Notes: generated by a model from the sequence alone, not told the origin. Positions 16,346 to 25,409 are shown, counted from the first letter of the stretch. The stretch is 64,000 bases of DNA from Hyphomicrobiaceae bacterium (GCA_900298995.1 OMIC01000007.1:62001-126000), one strand, 5' to 3'. Made by a program: numbers and translations.

Positions 16346-16368
16346 ATTCCGAATATCAGAATTTAATC
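16340..16368. promoter_or_regulatory. 10-bp inverted-repeat operator upstream of the aminotransferase
   Basis: GATTAAATTC (16340-16349) and GAATTTAATC (16359-16368) form perfect 10-bp arms around a 9-bp spacer. The repeat overlaps the tetR stop codon and abuts the -35 box at 16370. Its size and position fit a dimeric repressor or activator site. The adjacent TetR protein is the obvious candidate. Confidence 0.6.
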
Positions 16369-16369
16369 C

Positions 16370-16398
16370 TTGACAGCGCGCGCTCCCCGGGGTATGAG
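16370..16398 (+). promoter_or_regulatory. Sigma70-type promoter for the aminotransferase
   Basis: TTGACA (16370-16375) and TATGAG (16393-16398) are separated by 17 bases, close to consensus. The start codon at 16550 leaves an mRNA leader of roughly 145 bases, in which I see no other gene. The leader ends with AGGAG 9 bases before the ATG. Confidence 0.65.
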
Positions 16399-16549
16399 GG
16401 GGCATTCTCGATCATTGCATCCCGGACGCAGTGCCGGTGCGCTGCTGCCAGGTCAGGTCCCTCTGGTCCAAGCAACGGGCAAAGCTGGTGCATTTCCAGC
16501 CGTCTTGCATTTCTGCTATCAATGGTCATCGCTCGCAGGAGAAAACCCG

Positions 16550-17908
16550 ATGAACAAGCCCGTGAACATGGCAGGCGCCACCGCCTGGGAACCCTCGCCC
16601 AACAATCTCGAGCCGTTCTGGATGGGCTTCACGCCCAACCGCGCCTTCAAGAAGCGCCCGCGCATGATCGCCCGCGCCAAGGACATGCATTATTACGACA
16701 TGACCGGCCGCGCCATCCTCGACGGCTCCGCCGGGCTCTGGTGCTCCAATGCCGGACACTGCCGCGGACCGATCGTCGAGGCCATCCAGAAGTCGGCGGC
16801 CGAGCTCGACTTCGCCCCCACCTTTCAGTTCGGCCCCCCGAAGGTGTTCGAACTGGCCTCGCGGCTCGCCACCATGGCGCCGGGCGACCTCAACTATGCC
16901 TTCTTCTGCAACTCCGGCTCGGAAGCTGCCGACACCGCGCTCAAGATCGCGCTGGCCTATCACCGCGCCAATGGCCAGGCGAGCCGCACCCGGCTCATCG
17001 GCCGCGAGCGTGGCTATCACGGCGTCAATTTCGGCGGCATCTCGGTGGGCGGCATGGTCGCCAACCGCAAGTGGTTCGGTGCCATGCTGGCGGGTGTTGA
17101 TCACCTGCCGCACACCTACAACCGCAAGGAACAGGCCTTCACCAAGGGCGAGCCGGACTGGGGCGTGCATCTGGCCGACGAACTCGAGCGTCTGGTGGCA
17201 CTGCATGACGCCTCGACCATCGCCGCCGTCATCGTCGAGCCGATGGCCGGCTCCACCGGCGTGCTGCCGCCGCCCAAGGGCTATCTCAAGCGCCTGCGCG
17301 AGATCTGCGACAAGCACGGCATCCTGCTGATCTTCGACGAGGTCATCACCGGCTTCGGCCGCCTTGGCCATGCCTTCGCCGCCGAGCGTTTCGGCGTCAC
17401 GCCGGACATCCTCACCTTTGCAAAGGGCGTCACCTCGGGCACCGTTCCGATGGGCGGCTGCATGGTGCGCCAGGGCATCTACGACAAGTTCATGAACGGC
17501 CCCGATCATGTCATCGAGCTGTTCCATGGCTATACCTACCCCGGCCACCCGATGGCCGCTGCCGCCGGTGTCGCCACCATGGACCTCTATCGCGACGAGA
17601 AGCTCTTCGAGAACGCCAAGAAGCTCGAGAATGTGTGGGCCGACGCCGCCTTTACGCTGAAGGGCCATCCGCTGGTGGAAGACATCCGCACCCTGGGTCT
17701 CGTCGCGGCCGTCGACCTCAAGCCGGTCGAGGGTTCGCCCGGGCTTCGCGCCTACAAGGCCATGGAAAACGGCTTCCATGACGTTGGCATGATGGTCCGC
17801 ATCACCGGCGACACCATCGCCCTGTCGCCGCCGCTGATGATCAACGAGAACCAGATCGACGAGATCTTCTCGGACAAGATGCCGAAGATCCTGGCCTCGG
17901 TGGCCTGA
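16550..17908 (+). CDS. Omega-amino acid (beta-alanine):pyruvate aminotransferase, class III
   Basis: This is a PLP-dependent class III aminotransferase of 452 residues. It is recognised from WMGFTPNRAFK near the start, GSAGLWCSNAGH, the NSGSEAADTALK cofactor loop, IFDEVITGFGRLG, and the PLP lysine at Lys292 (FAKGVTSG). The WCxNAGH block and overall length match omega-amino acid:pyruvate aminotransferases, which convert beta-alanine or other omega-amines to semialdehydes with pyruvate as acceptor. I chose the start at 16550 because AGGAG precedes it; an in-frame extension to 16370 would run through the promoter. It probably catabolises the amine taken up by the divergent transporter. Confidence 0.87.
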   Translation: MNKPVNMAGATAWEPSPNNLEPFWMGFTPNRAFKKRPRMIARAKDMHYYDMTGRAILDGSAGLWCSNAGHCRGPIVEAIQKSAAELDFAPTFQFGPPKVFELASRLATMAPGDLNYAFFCNSGSEAADTALKIALAYHRANGQASRTRLIGRERGYHGVNFGGISVGGMVANRKWFGAMLAGVDHLPHTYNRKEQAFTKGEPDWGVHLADELERLVALHDASTIAAVIVEPMAGSTGVLPPPKGYLKRLREICDKHGILLIFDEVITGFGRLGHAFAAERFGVTPDILTFAKGVTSGTVPMGGCMVRQGIYDKFMNGPDHVIELFHGYTYPGHPMAAAAGVATMDLYRDEKLFENAKKLENVWADAAFTLKGHPLVEDIRTLGLVAAVDLKPVEGSPGLRAYKAMENGFHDVGMMVRITGDTIALSPPLMINENQIDEIFSDKMPKILASVA

Positions 17909-17933
17909 ACCGGGTCAACGGCTTTGCATTGCG

Positions 17934-17966
17934 AAGGGCCGGGGCCGAAATCCCCGGCCTTTTCTG
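17934..17966 (+). terminator. Intrinsic terminator after the aminotransferase
   Basis: GGCCGGGG (17937-17944) pairs with CCCCGGCC (17952-17959) around a 7-nt loop and is followed by TTTT. The A residues before the stem extend the pairing into the T run. It lies 26 bp after the aminotransferase stop. Confidence 0.8.
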
Positions 17967-18087
17967 TTGGCGGGGGCCAAACGGGGCTTCCCGCCCCGTC
18001 AAATTCATGCGATTCCCGAATCGGGCGGCCCTGTGCGAAGCTCGCAGGACGCGCCCGTGTGGTGCAGGTGACAGGGGCAGAACGCGT

Positions 18088-19263
18088 ATGTCTCGACACA
18101 TGGTCCCGGTGATGCTGGGGCTTGCCGTCTTTCCGCTCGCAGCGGTCGGCGTCGCAGCCTATGTGCTCGCCGCGCCGGCGGCGGGACCGGGCTTCATTGC
18201 CGCGGCCGTGTTCCTGCTGGCCTCCGGCATGATCATGGCTGGATCGCTGATTGCCGTCAGCCTCGCCCGTCATGAAAGCATCCTCACCTCCCAGCACAGT
18301 GCCCTGACGGATGTCGCCGCCAAGCCCATGGCCGCCGCTGCCCGCCTCGCCGCGCTCGAGGAGCGCGCAACGCAGCCGTCGCCACGGCCCGCACCAAAGG
18401 AGGACATCGCCGCCGAGATGGGCGCACTGCGCCGCCAGGTGCGCGATCTGATGCAAAACCCGCGCGCGCCCGCACCACGGCCCGAACGTCCGAAGCCGGC
18501 GCCGCCGCAGGCTCATTCCGCGCCTGCGGCCCGCGATGAACTCACCCTGTGGCTGGAGCCCGTCGTCGATCTCGCGGCGGGCGTCACCTCTCACTACCGC
18601 GCCCTGATCGGGCTCACCGGCGACAATGGCAAGACGGTGTCCCATGACGACGTGATGCGGAAGGCCGATCACAGCGGGCTTCGCCCGTCGCTCGATGCCC
18701 GTCTGTTGCGCATGGTGGTGCCCGTGCTGCGCCGCCTGCGTCTGCGCAATCCGGACCTCCGCATCATCGTGCCGGTCGGCCGCCTGACACTGGGCGCGCG
18801 CGAAGAGGCGGCGCGGCTTCTGCAGCTTCTGCGCGGCGACCCGGATCTGGCCGATGGCATCGTGCTTGAATTCGCCCAGCAGGATCTTGGCCGTCTGGAT
18901 GCCGTGGGCATCGACAATCTCGCCCGTCTGGCACGCGCCGGAACGCCGCTTGCCCTGCGCGAGGTCTTTGCGGGCGGTCTCGACCTTTCGGCCCTGCGTC
19001 ATCTGGGCGTCTGCTATCTCTCGTTCCCGCCCCACGCGGTCGATGCCGGTTCAGGCCCCAGCGCCGCCTGGACGGCGCTGGTCGAAGCCGCGCGGTCGCT
19101 GCGGATTGATCTTGTCATCGATGGCATCGAGACCCAGCAGCAGGCGGCGGCGGCCACGCGGTTTGCCGGCTTCGGCAAGGGTCCCTTCTTCGCACCGCCG
19201 CGCCGGGTGCGCCATGATGCCGGCGTTGGCCCGGCCGCCACGCGCAATGCCAGCGCCGCCTGA
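18088..19263 (+). CDS. Membrane protein with degenerate EAL domain
   Basis: This 391-residue protein has two N-terminal membrane segments (about 5-28 and 34-58), a Pro/Ala-rich linker with a short coiled-coil-like stretch (60-150), and a C-terminal EAL-like fold. The domain aligns by LEPVVDLAAGVTSHYRALIGL, VLEF and IDGIETQQQAAAA...GKGPFF. However, the EAL triad reads RAL in the matching strand, the ITE glutamate is altered and the DDFG block is absent. It therefore cannot be an active c-di-GMP phosphodiesterase by the known mechanism and may act as a c-di-GMP receptor or scaffold. The start at 18088 follows a weak AGGGGC site. A HAD phosphatase follows after 13 bp. Confidence 0.7.
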   Translation: MSRHMVPVMLGLAVFPLAAVGVAAYVLAAPAAGPGFIAAAVFLLASGMIMAGSLIAVSLARHESILTSQHSALTDVAAKPMAAAARLAALEERATQPSPRPAPKEDIAAEMGALRRQVRDLMQNPRAPAPRPERPKPAPPQAHSAPAARDELTLWLEPVVDLAAGVTSHYRALIGLTGDNGKTVSHDDVMRKADHSGLRPSLDARLLRMVVPVLRRLRLRNPDLRIIVPVGRLTLGAREEAARLLQLLRGDPDLADGIVLEFAQQDLGRLDAVGIDNLARLARAGTPLALREVFAGGLDLSALRHLGVCYLSFPPHAVDAGSGPSAAWTALVEAARSLRIDLVIDGIETQQQAAAATRFAGFGKGPFFAPPRRVRHDAGVGPAATRNASAA

Positions 19264-19276
19264 GATCCCATCCGGC

Positions 19277-20104
19277 ATGAAGAAACTCTCCGAGGCCTAT
19301 CCCGTCTGGTTTTGCGACATCTGGGGCGTGGTGCATAACGGCGTGGCGCCATTTGCGGTGACGGTCGACACCCTGAAGCGGCACCGCGCCGCCGGCGGCA
19401 GGGTGATCCTGGTCACCAATTCACCGCGCAGTCATCTCGGCGTGGCGCGCCAGCTGCTCGATCTCGGTGTTGATCCCGCCGCGCAGGATTGCATCGTCAC
19501 CTCCGGCGATGTCACGCAGGCGCTGATGCGGCTGCATGGCAGGGGCCACGTCTTCCATCTTGGCCCCGAGCGCGACCTCTCGATCTATGCCGGAACGGGC
19601 GTCGAGCGCGTGCCGATGGCGGATGCAAGGGCGGTGCTGTGCACCGGCCTGTTCGATGATGTGCGCGACCGTCTTGAAACCTACGAGCCAATGCTCGACG
19701 ACATGAAACAGCGTGGCCTCACGATGATCTGCGCCAATCCGGACAAGATCGTGAAGAAGGGGGACAGCATTCTCTATTGCGCGGGCAAGCTCGCCGAACT
19801 CTATGCTGCCCGGGGTGGCGAAGTGCTGATGGCCGGCAAGCCCTTTTCCCCGATCTATGACCTGGCCTTTGCCGAAGCCGGACGCCTGACCGGCCGGGCA
19901 GTCGCACGTTCCGAGGTGCTGGCCATCGGCGATGGTCCGGAGACCGATATTCGTGGTGCTGCCGATTACGGGCTTGATGCCGTGCTGGTGGCGGAGGGTG
20001 TAACCGATGCGGGCGAAGGTCTGCATGTCGCCGAAGCGAAGGTGCTGAAGGCCGTGCCGCAGGCCCGCATCGTGGCGACCGTCCATGACCTGTCATGGAC
20101 GTGA
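19277..20104 (+). CDS. HAD-superfamily IIA hydrolase (TIGR01459-type)
   Basis: This is a 275-residue HAD phosphatase of subclass IIA, related to NagD and p-nitrophenyl phosphatases. Motif I is FCDIWGVVHNG (DxWG form near residue 14), the early VTNSPRS is motif II, and GDGPETDIRGA is motif IV; a GKPFSPIY segment supplies the motif III lysine. In alphaproteobacteria this gene is usually found directly before ribF, as here (12 bp gap). Its substrate is unknown, and dephosphorylation of a flavin precursor is only a contextual suggestion. Confidence 0.85.
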   Translation: MKKLSEAYPVWFCDIWGVVHNGVAPFAVTVDTLKRHRAAGGRVILVTNSPRSHLGVARQLLDLGVDPAAQDCIVTSGDVTQALMRLHGRGHVFHLGPERDLSIYAGTGVERVPMADARAVLCTGLFDDVRDRLETYEPMLDDMKQRGLTMICANPDKIVKKGDSILYCAGKLAELYAARGGEVLMAGKPFSPIYDLAFAEAGRLTGRAVARSEVLAIGDGPETDIRGAADYGLDAVLVAEGVTDAGEGLHVAEAKVLKAVPQARIVATVHDLSWT

Positions 20105-20116
20105 GAAGGATCTGAG

Positions 20117-21124
20117 ATGCAACTGATCACGGGCCTCGCGCCCGTTCCCGGGATCTTCAGGGGCGCGGTCGCCGCCATCGGCAATTTCGACGGCGTGCAT
20201 CGCGGCCACCAGACGCTGCTGGCGCGCGCCGAGGCGGAGGCACGCCGTCTCGGACGGCCGTGGGGCGTCATCACCTTCGAGCCGCATCCGCGCAGCCATT
20301 TCAGGCCGGACGAGCCAGTCTTCCGGCTGACGCCGGAACCGCTCAAGGCGCGGCTCGTCGCGGCGCTGGGCGCGTCCTTCATGGTGGTTCTGCCCTTCGG
20401 TGAAACGCTGGCCGGGCTCGAGGCGGATGCCTTCGTGACCAGCCATCTGGCGGAGCGGCTGGGGGTGGCGCATGTCGTCACCGGCTATGACTTCCACTTC
20501 GGCAAGGGCCGCAAGGGCAGCCCTGCCACCATGGTGGAACTCGGGCGGAAGCTGGGCTTCGGCGTCAGCATCGTGGAGCAGGTGACGGATGAGGGCGGCC
20601 CGCATGCGCCATTCTCCTCGAGTGCGATCCGCGAGGCGCTGCGTCAGGGCCATGTGGCCGGTGCGGCGCGCGCGCTCGGCTATCACTGGACCGTGCTGGG
20701 CGAAGTGGTGAAGGGCGATCAGCGGGGCCGCACCATCGGCTTTCCCACCCTCAACATCGTGCTCGACAGGGGCGCCGACCCGTTCCGCGGCATCTATGCG
20801 GTGCGGGTGCGGGATGCAGCGAGGCCCGGCGTGGCCGCCTGGGCGGGCGCGGGCTATTTCGGCGACCGTCCCACCTTCGATACCGGCCGGACCTTCCTCG
20901 AGGTCTATCTGATCGGCTTTGAGGGCGAACTCTACGGCCGGGAGATGCTGGTCGAGTTCATCGACCTGATCCGGCCCGACAGGCGCTTCGACTCCATCGC
21001 TGCGCTGGTCAGCCAGATGAATGCCGATTGCGCCGAGGCGCTGAAGCGGCTTGCCGCCGTGAAGGCGCAGGACCCCGTGACAGGCTTTCCGCTGGGACGG
21101 CTGCAGGCCGAGGGACGGATCTAG
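20117..21124 (+). CDS. ribF: Bifunctional riboflavin kinase/FAD synthetase
   Basis: RibF phosphorylates riboflavin to FMN and adenylylates FMN to FAD. The 335-residue protein has an N-terminal nucleotidyltransferase domain with GNFDGVHRGHQTLL (about 22-35). Its C-terminal riboflavin kinase domain has KGDQRGRTIGFPTLNI (the PTAN-like motif) and FEGELYGREMLVEF. The length is normal for the family. It follows the HAD phosphatase after 12 bp and ends convergently with the EamA exporter, the two stop codons sharing the palindrome CTAG. Confidence 0.95.
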   Translation: MQLITGLAPVPGIFRGAVAAIGNFDGVHRGHQTLLARAEAEARRLGRPWGVITFEPHPRSHFRPDEPVFRLTPEPLKARLVAALGASFMVVLPFGETLAGLEADAFVTSHLAERLGVAHVVTGYDFHFGKGRKGSPATMVELGRKLGFGVSIVEQVTDEGGPHAPFSSSAIREALRQGHVAGAARALGYHWTVLGEVVKGDQRGRTIGFPTLNIVLDRGADPFRGIYAVRVRDAARPGVAAWAGAGYFGDRPTFDTGRTFLEVYLIGFEGELYGREMLVEFIDLIRPDRRFDSIAALVSQMNADCAEALKRLAAVKAQDPVTGFPLGRLQAEGRI

Positions 21125-22002
21125 AGCCTGGCCATCTGACGCTGGCGGCCATCGAGCCAGATGATCGCAAGTCCTGCTGCGGCCACCACCGCCATGCCGG
21201 CCATGGCAAGCCCGTTGGGGACTTCACTGAACACGAGGAGCCCGGCAAGAACCGCCCAGATGGTGAGCGAATACATGAAGGGCGCAACGGTGCGCGCGTC
21301 GCCGAGCTGATAGGCCGTGTAGAGCAGCAGATGGCCGGTCACGCTCAGGCCACCGGCCAGCACCATGAGCAGCAGCACCTGCGTGCCCGGCATCACCGGC
21401 TCCTCGAAGGCCAGCGTGCCGGCGCCTCCGGTTGCGGCGAGACAGACCAGCACAGTCAGGGCGGCGATCAGTGGCGAGGTGTCACGCGGAACATTGGGTG
21501 TGATGAGGTCGCGCACCGCAGCCGCGATTGCCGTCAGGAAGCCGAGGCTGGCGAACAGCGAGACCGCGCCCGTTCCGGGTTGCGCCACAAGCATCGCGCC
21601 GGTGATGCCGCCGATGATGAGGACCAGCCGCAGGGGGCTCAGGCTCTGACCGTGGAAGAACCATGCGCCCAGCAGCACGAGCAGCGGGCAGGTCTGGGCG
21701 ATGGCCGTCAGGTCGGCAATCGCCACATAGGCCAGCCCGAGGGTGAAGCTGACATTGGCCACCGTTTCAAGAAGACCGCGCGCCACCAGCCATTTGTCGA
21801 ACATGCGCGGCAATTGCGCCGCCTGGCCCATGGCCAGGATCAGGCTAAGGCAGATCATCACGGCGACAAGGCCGCGAATCAGCATGAGCTGGAACAGGGG
21901 CATGCTGGCGAGCGCCAGCTTCACGCAGCTGTCGGAGGCCACCAGCGTGCCCATTGCCATCACCATGGCGAGGATGGCGCGGAGGTTTTGCGAACGACTC
22001 AT
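21121..22002 (-). CDS. EamA/DMT-family transporter
   Basis: This is a 293-residue inner-membrane protein with ten predicted helices arranged as two EamA repeats (about residues 10-140 and 150-285), the drug/metabolite transporter architecture. The second repeat contains LLYTAYQLGDARTVAPFMYS, a conserved DMT segment. The substrate is not predictable. It is convergent with ribF, and about 90 bp of featureless sequence separates its start from the end of the DUF4170 gene's transcript region. Confidence 0.85.
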   Translation of the reverse strand: MSRSQNLRAILAMVMAMGTLVASDSCVKLALASMPLFQLMLIRGLVAVMICLSLILAMGQAAQLPRMFDKWLVARGLLETVANVSFTLGLAYVAIADLTAIAQTCPLLVLLGAWFFHGQSLSPLRLVLIIGGITGAMLVAQPGTGAVSLFASLGFLTAIAAAVRDLITPNVPRDTSPLIAALTVLVCLAATGGAGTLAFEEPVMPGTQVLLLMVLAGGLSVTGHLLLYTAYQLGDARTVAPFMYSLTIWAVLAGLLVFSEVPNGLAMAGMAVVAAAGLAIIWLDGRQRQMARL

Positions 22003-22094
22003 TCTGAACGGCGTGCCCCGGCTGACCGCACAGCGCTTAGCACCGCCCCAGCGCCGGACAAGCCGAAAGTCGGCGGGGCAGGCATGCGCGCCGC

Positions 22095-22343
22095 CTAGAG
22101 TCCGGTGCGCGAGGGGTCGAGAAGCCTGTGCAGATGCACGATGAAATAGCGCATCTGGGCGTTGTCGATGGTCTCGCGCGCCTTGGTGAGCCAGGCCTGA
22201 TAGGCGGCGGCGTAATTGGGATAGAAGCCAACCACATCGAGCTTCGCCAGATCCCGGAACGTGACGGAATCGACATCGTCGAGTTCGCCTCCGAACACGA
22301 GATGCAGAAGCTGGGTGTCGGGCGTGGCGGATGCTGTCGTCAT
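22095..22343 (-). CDS. DUF4170 family small protein
   Basis: This 82-residue soluble protein has FGGELDDVDSVTFRDLAKLDVVGFYPNYAAAYQAW and a C-terminal YFIVHLHRLLDP, which match the alphaproteobacterial DUF4170 family. No function is known. The start at 22343 overlaps the stop of the upstream phosphatase gene (ATGA), and GAGGAC lies upstream, so it is translationally coupled. Upstream in-frame codons to 22412 are discarded. Confidence 0.78.
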   Translation of the reverse strand: MTTASATPDTQLLHLVFGGELDDVDSVTFRDLAKLDVVGFYPNYAAAYQAWLTKARETIDNAQMRYFIVHLHRLLDPSRTGL

Positions 22344-23128
22344 GGCGTCCTCAGGGCATCGATGAGTGCCGCATGGCGCCTGGCGCCGGCGGCGACGAGG
22401 CCTTGCTGCCATGGCTCGGGCCTGTTGTAAACGTAACCTTCGCCGGAGGTGCCGGAGACGAGGCCACCCGCCTCGATCACCAGCAACTCGCCCGCCGCGA
22501 GGTCCCAGTCATTGCGCTGGCCCACCGAAACCGCACCCTCGAGGCGGCCCGCCGCCACATGCGCGAGGCGGAGCTGGAGGGGGAGCGACCCGCTGGTGTC
22601 GCCCGCCACGCCAAGGTGGGAAAGGCCCGCCAGTGCCTTGCGGTTGCCCATGATGCGCGCGCCCTCGAGAGATGGCGAGTCGGCGATGGCGAGGGGCTGG
22701 TCATTGAGCGCCGCGCCCCTCCCTGCGATGGCCGAATAGAACTCGCCGCTGCTGGGCCTGTAGACCGCCGCCAGCACCGGCCGTCCCGCGATGATCAGCG
22801 CCGCGGCCACGCACCATTCGGGGCGACCCTCGATGAAGGCCCGGGTGCCGTCGATGGGATCAATGATCCAGAGGCGATCCTGCGCCAGCCGCGCCTCTCC
22901 GTCGGGGCTTTCCTCGGAGAGCCAGCCATCGCCCGGCCGTGCGGACCTGAGGCGCGCCTCGAAGAGCGCGTTGATGGCAAGATCGCCCTCGCTGACCTGT
23001 GAGCCGTCGGGCTTGGTCCAGCGCCGCAGGTCGCCCTTGCGCGCCAGGCCGACGCCCAGTGCGCCCGCCTCCCGCACGGTCTCGAAGAGCAGGGCGCTGT
23101 CCTGCCGGAGCGGCTCAGATACCGGCAA
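22340..23128 (-). CDS. cysQ: Inositol monophosphatase family, 3'(2'),5'-bisphosphate nucleotidase (CysQ)-like
   Basis: This is a Mg-dependent, Li-sensitive-type phosphatase of 262 residues. The metal site is LSEE (about 70-73), DPIDGTRAFIEG (about 88-99) and the late WDLAAGELLVIEAGG. CysQ removes the 3'-phosphate from PAP during sulfate assimilation; other family members hydrolyse inositol phosphate. The CysQ assignment is my preference from the RPEWCVAAALI region and from the usual neighbourhood with pmbA and DUF4170. It overlaps pmbA by 14 bases. Confidence 0.8.
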   Translation of the reverse strand: MPVSEPLRQDSALLFETVREAGALGVGLARKGDLRRWTKPDGSQVSEGDLAINALFEARLRSARPGDGWLSEESPDGEARLAQDRLWIIDPIDGTRAFIEGRPEWCVAAALIIAGRPVLAAVYRPSSGEFYSAIAGRGAALNDQPLAIADSPSLEGARIMGNRKALAGLSHLGVAGDTSGSLPLQLRLAHVAAGRLEGAVSVGQRNDWDLAAGELLVIEAGGLVSGTSGEGYVYNRPEPWQQGLVAAGARRHAALIDALRTP

Positions 23129-24437
23129 TGGTCAGGCCTTCGACCAGGCAGTTGGGCGCGTTGACCGAGGACCGGAACTCGAGGTTGCTGGCAGGCGCGA
23201 TGGTGCGGAACATGTCCCTGAGGTTGCCGGCGATGGTGATTTCGCTCACCGGATAGGTGAGCGCGCCGTTCTCGATCCAGAAGCCCGAGGCGCCGCGGCT
23301 GTAGTCACCCGTCACCATGTTGATCGAGGAGCCCAAGAGCTCCGTGACGTAGAGGCCCTGCGGCAGCATGGCGATCTGGTCTTCGGGCGAGACCGCGCCG
23401 GGCGGCAGATAGACATTCGACGTGCTGGGGCCGCCGCGCGACCCCTGGCCGGTGGGTGCAAGGCCCAGTTGCCGTGCGGCGCGCAGGTCGAGTACCCAGC
23501 CCGTCAGTACCCCGCTGTCGATGAGGTTGCGGCGGTGACAGGCCAGACCCTCGCCGTCAAACGGGCGTGAGCCCAGACCCCGGCGGATGAACGGATCCTC
23601 GATGATCGAGATGCCGCTGCCGAACAGCGCCTGGCCCATGGACTCCTTCAGGAAGCTGGTGCCGCGTGCGATGGCCGCGCCATTGATGGCGCCGAGCAGA
23701 TGCGCAAGCAGGCTCGAGGCGACGCGCCGGTCGTAGATGACGGGAACCGCCTGCGACCTGACCTTGCGTGGGCTCATGCGCTTCACGGCCCGCTCGCCCG
23801 CATTTTGGCCGATGGTTTCAGGTGCCATGAGGTCGGCGAAATGGATGGCCGAGGAATAGTCGTAGTCGCGTTGCATGGCCGTGCCTTCGCCCGCGATGGC
23901 GGACATGGACAGCCCCACGCCGGTGCGGCGGTAGCCCTGTGCGAAGCCGTTGGAGATCGCCACGCCCAGCGTGGTCTCGGAACGCGATGCGCCAGCGCCT
24001 GATGATTTCGTCACGCCGGGAACGGCGAGCGCCGCCGCCTCGGCGCGGCGCGCCAGGGCCTCGAGCGTGGCCGTGCCGGGAAGGTCGGTGGCAGCGAGGT
24101 CGAGATCGGGAATGTCGGTGGCAAGCTGGTCCGGATCGGCGACGCCCGCAAAGGGATCAGGCGGCGCCAGCCTGGCCATTTCGAGGGCGGTCGCGGCCAG
24201 GCGGCGGATCGCCTCGGCCGTCAGCACGCTGCCCGCAATGCTGGCGGAGGACTTGCCGGCATAGACCTTGAGGCTGATGTCGCGGGCCTCGGACTGCTCG
24301 AGCTTCTCGATCTTGCCGTCGAGAATCGAGATGTCGGTCGAGCGCCCGTCGGCGGCAACCGCATGGGCGGCATCGGCGCCGAGCTTCCGGGCATGGGCCA
24401 CGGCCTCGCTGGCGAGGGTGAGAAGGTCGTCAGTCAT
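23115..24437 (-). CDS. pmbA: TldD/PmbA family metalloprotease partner (TldE)
   Basis: This 440-residue protein is the TldE/PmbA half of the heterodimeric TldD-TldE metalloprotease, which processes microcins and degrades unfolded peptides in the cytoplasm. It lacks the HExxxH zinc motif, as expected for this subunit. Recognisable blocks are SILDGKIEKLEQSEARDI near the start, GTSFLKESMGQALFG, and the C-terminal GDYSRGASGFWIENGALTYPVSEITIAG. The partner tldD is at 29551-30987. The start overlaps the ubiA stop (ATGA). Confidence 0.92.
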   Translation of the reverse strand: MTDDLLTLASEAVAHARKLGADAAHAVAADGRSTDISILDGKIEKLEQSEARDISLKVYAGKSSASIAGSVLTAEAIRRLAATALEMARLAPPDPFAGVADPDQLATDIPDLDLAATDLPGTATLEALARRAEAAALAVPGVTKSSGAGASRSETTLGVAISNGFAQGYRRTGVGLSMSAIAGEGTAMQRDYDYSSAIHFADLMAPETIGQNAGERAVKRMSPRKVRSQAVPVIYDRRVASSLLAHLLGAINGAAIARGTSFLKESMGQALFGSGISIIEDPFIRRGLGSRPFDGEGLACHRRNLIDSGVLTGWVLDLRAARQLGLAPTGQGSRGGPSTSNVYLPPGAVSPEDQIAMLPQGLYVTELLGSSINMVTGDYSRGASGFWIENGALTYPVSEITIAGNLRDMFRTIAPASNLEFRSSVNAPNCLVEGLTIAGI

Positions 24438-25384
24438 GTGAGGAGCAAATCCAGCAGCAGGCCCAGGGTGATGATCAGTCCAAATATGCGGTTGGACCGG
24501 AAAAGTTCAAGACAGCGCGCGGGGTTTGCGGCATCGAAGCGCGCAAGCTGCCAGGCCGCGTGAAGGGCGGCACCGGCGACGCCGAGATGCGCAAGGATGC
24601 CGCCTCCGGCCAGCCAGATGGCGGCATCGATGAGCACGAGCGCCAGCGCGAAGAACAGCGCGAGCCACGGGAGGCTGGCCGCCCCGAACCGGAGGGCGGT
24701 GGACTTCAGTCCGATCAGCGCGTCGTCGTCCTTGTCCTGATGCGCGTAGATCGTGTCATAGGCAAGCGTCCAGGCGACACCGCCCGCATAGAGCAGCACC
24801 GGCGCCGGGGCGAGCGCGCCCTGAACCGCCGTCCAGCCAACGAGAGCGCCCCAGTTGAAGGCCAGCCCCAGCACTGCCTGCGGCCAGTAGGTGATCCGCT
24901 TCATGAACGGATAGACGGCGACGATCACCAGCGAGGCCGCCCCCGTCACCACCGTGAAGGCGTTGAACTGGAGCAGCACCACGAGGCCTGCAAGACACAG
25001 GAGGATAAGGAAGACAAAGGCGGCCTTCACGCTCACCTGGCCCGACGGGATGGGCCGCAGCCTGGTGCGCGCCACGCGGCCGTCGAAGTTCCGGTCGGCG
25101 ATGTCGTTCAGGGTGCAGCCCGCGCCGCGCATGATGATGGCGCCGATCAGGAACAGGACGGCAAACCAGGGATCGGGCAGGCCGCCGCCCCGTGCGATCT
25201 GCCCGAGGCCGAGGCCCCACCAGCAGGGCAGCAGCAGGAGCCACCAGCCGATCGGGCGCTCGAGCCGCATCAGCCGCGCATAGGGCTTGGCGGCGGACGG
25301 CAGGAGCCGGTCGGCCCAGTGCCCCGGCAGGGCGTCGGCAACGCGCTGGTCGGCAGGCTCCGCGGGGCTGCTGGCGTCGGTCAT
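24434..25384 (-). CDS. ubiA: 4-hydroxybenzoate polyprenyltransferase
   Basis: UbiA is the membrane prenyltransferase that attaches the polyprenyl chain to 4-hydroxybenzoate in ubiquinone synthesis. The protein is 316 residues from the preferred start at 25384. It has both Asp-rich diphosphate-binding motifs, NDIADRNFD (about 110-118) and HQDKDDD, and eight or nine helices. An upstream start at 25465 is possible, but it would overlap the divergent rsmE gene. From 25384 the two divergent starts are 25 bp apart. The next gene is pmbA, overlapping by 4 bases. Confidence 0.9.
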   Translation of the reverse strand: MTDASSPAEPADQRVADALPGHWADRLLPSAAKPYARLMRLERPIGWWLLLLPCWWGLGLGQIARGGGLPDPWFAVLFLIGAIIMRGAGCTLNDIADRNFDGRVARTRLRPIPSGQVSVKAAFVFLILLCLAGLVVLLQFNAFTVVTGAASLVIVAVYPFMKRITYWPQAVLGLAFNWGALVGWTAVQGALAPAPVLLYAGGVAWTLAYDTIYAHQDKDDDALIGLKSTALRFGAASLPWLALFFALALVLIDAAIWLAGGGILAHLGVAGAALHAAWQLARFDAANPARCLELFRSNRIFGLIITLGLLLDLLLT

Positions 25385-25409
25385 GGGCGCGGTGTACATC
25401 AGGACCGTC

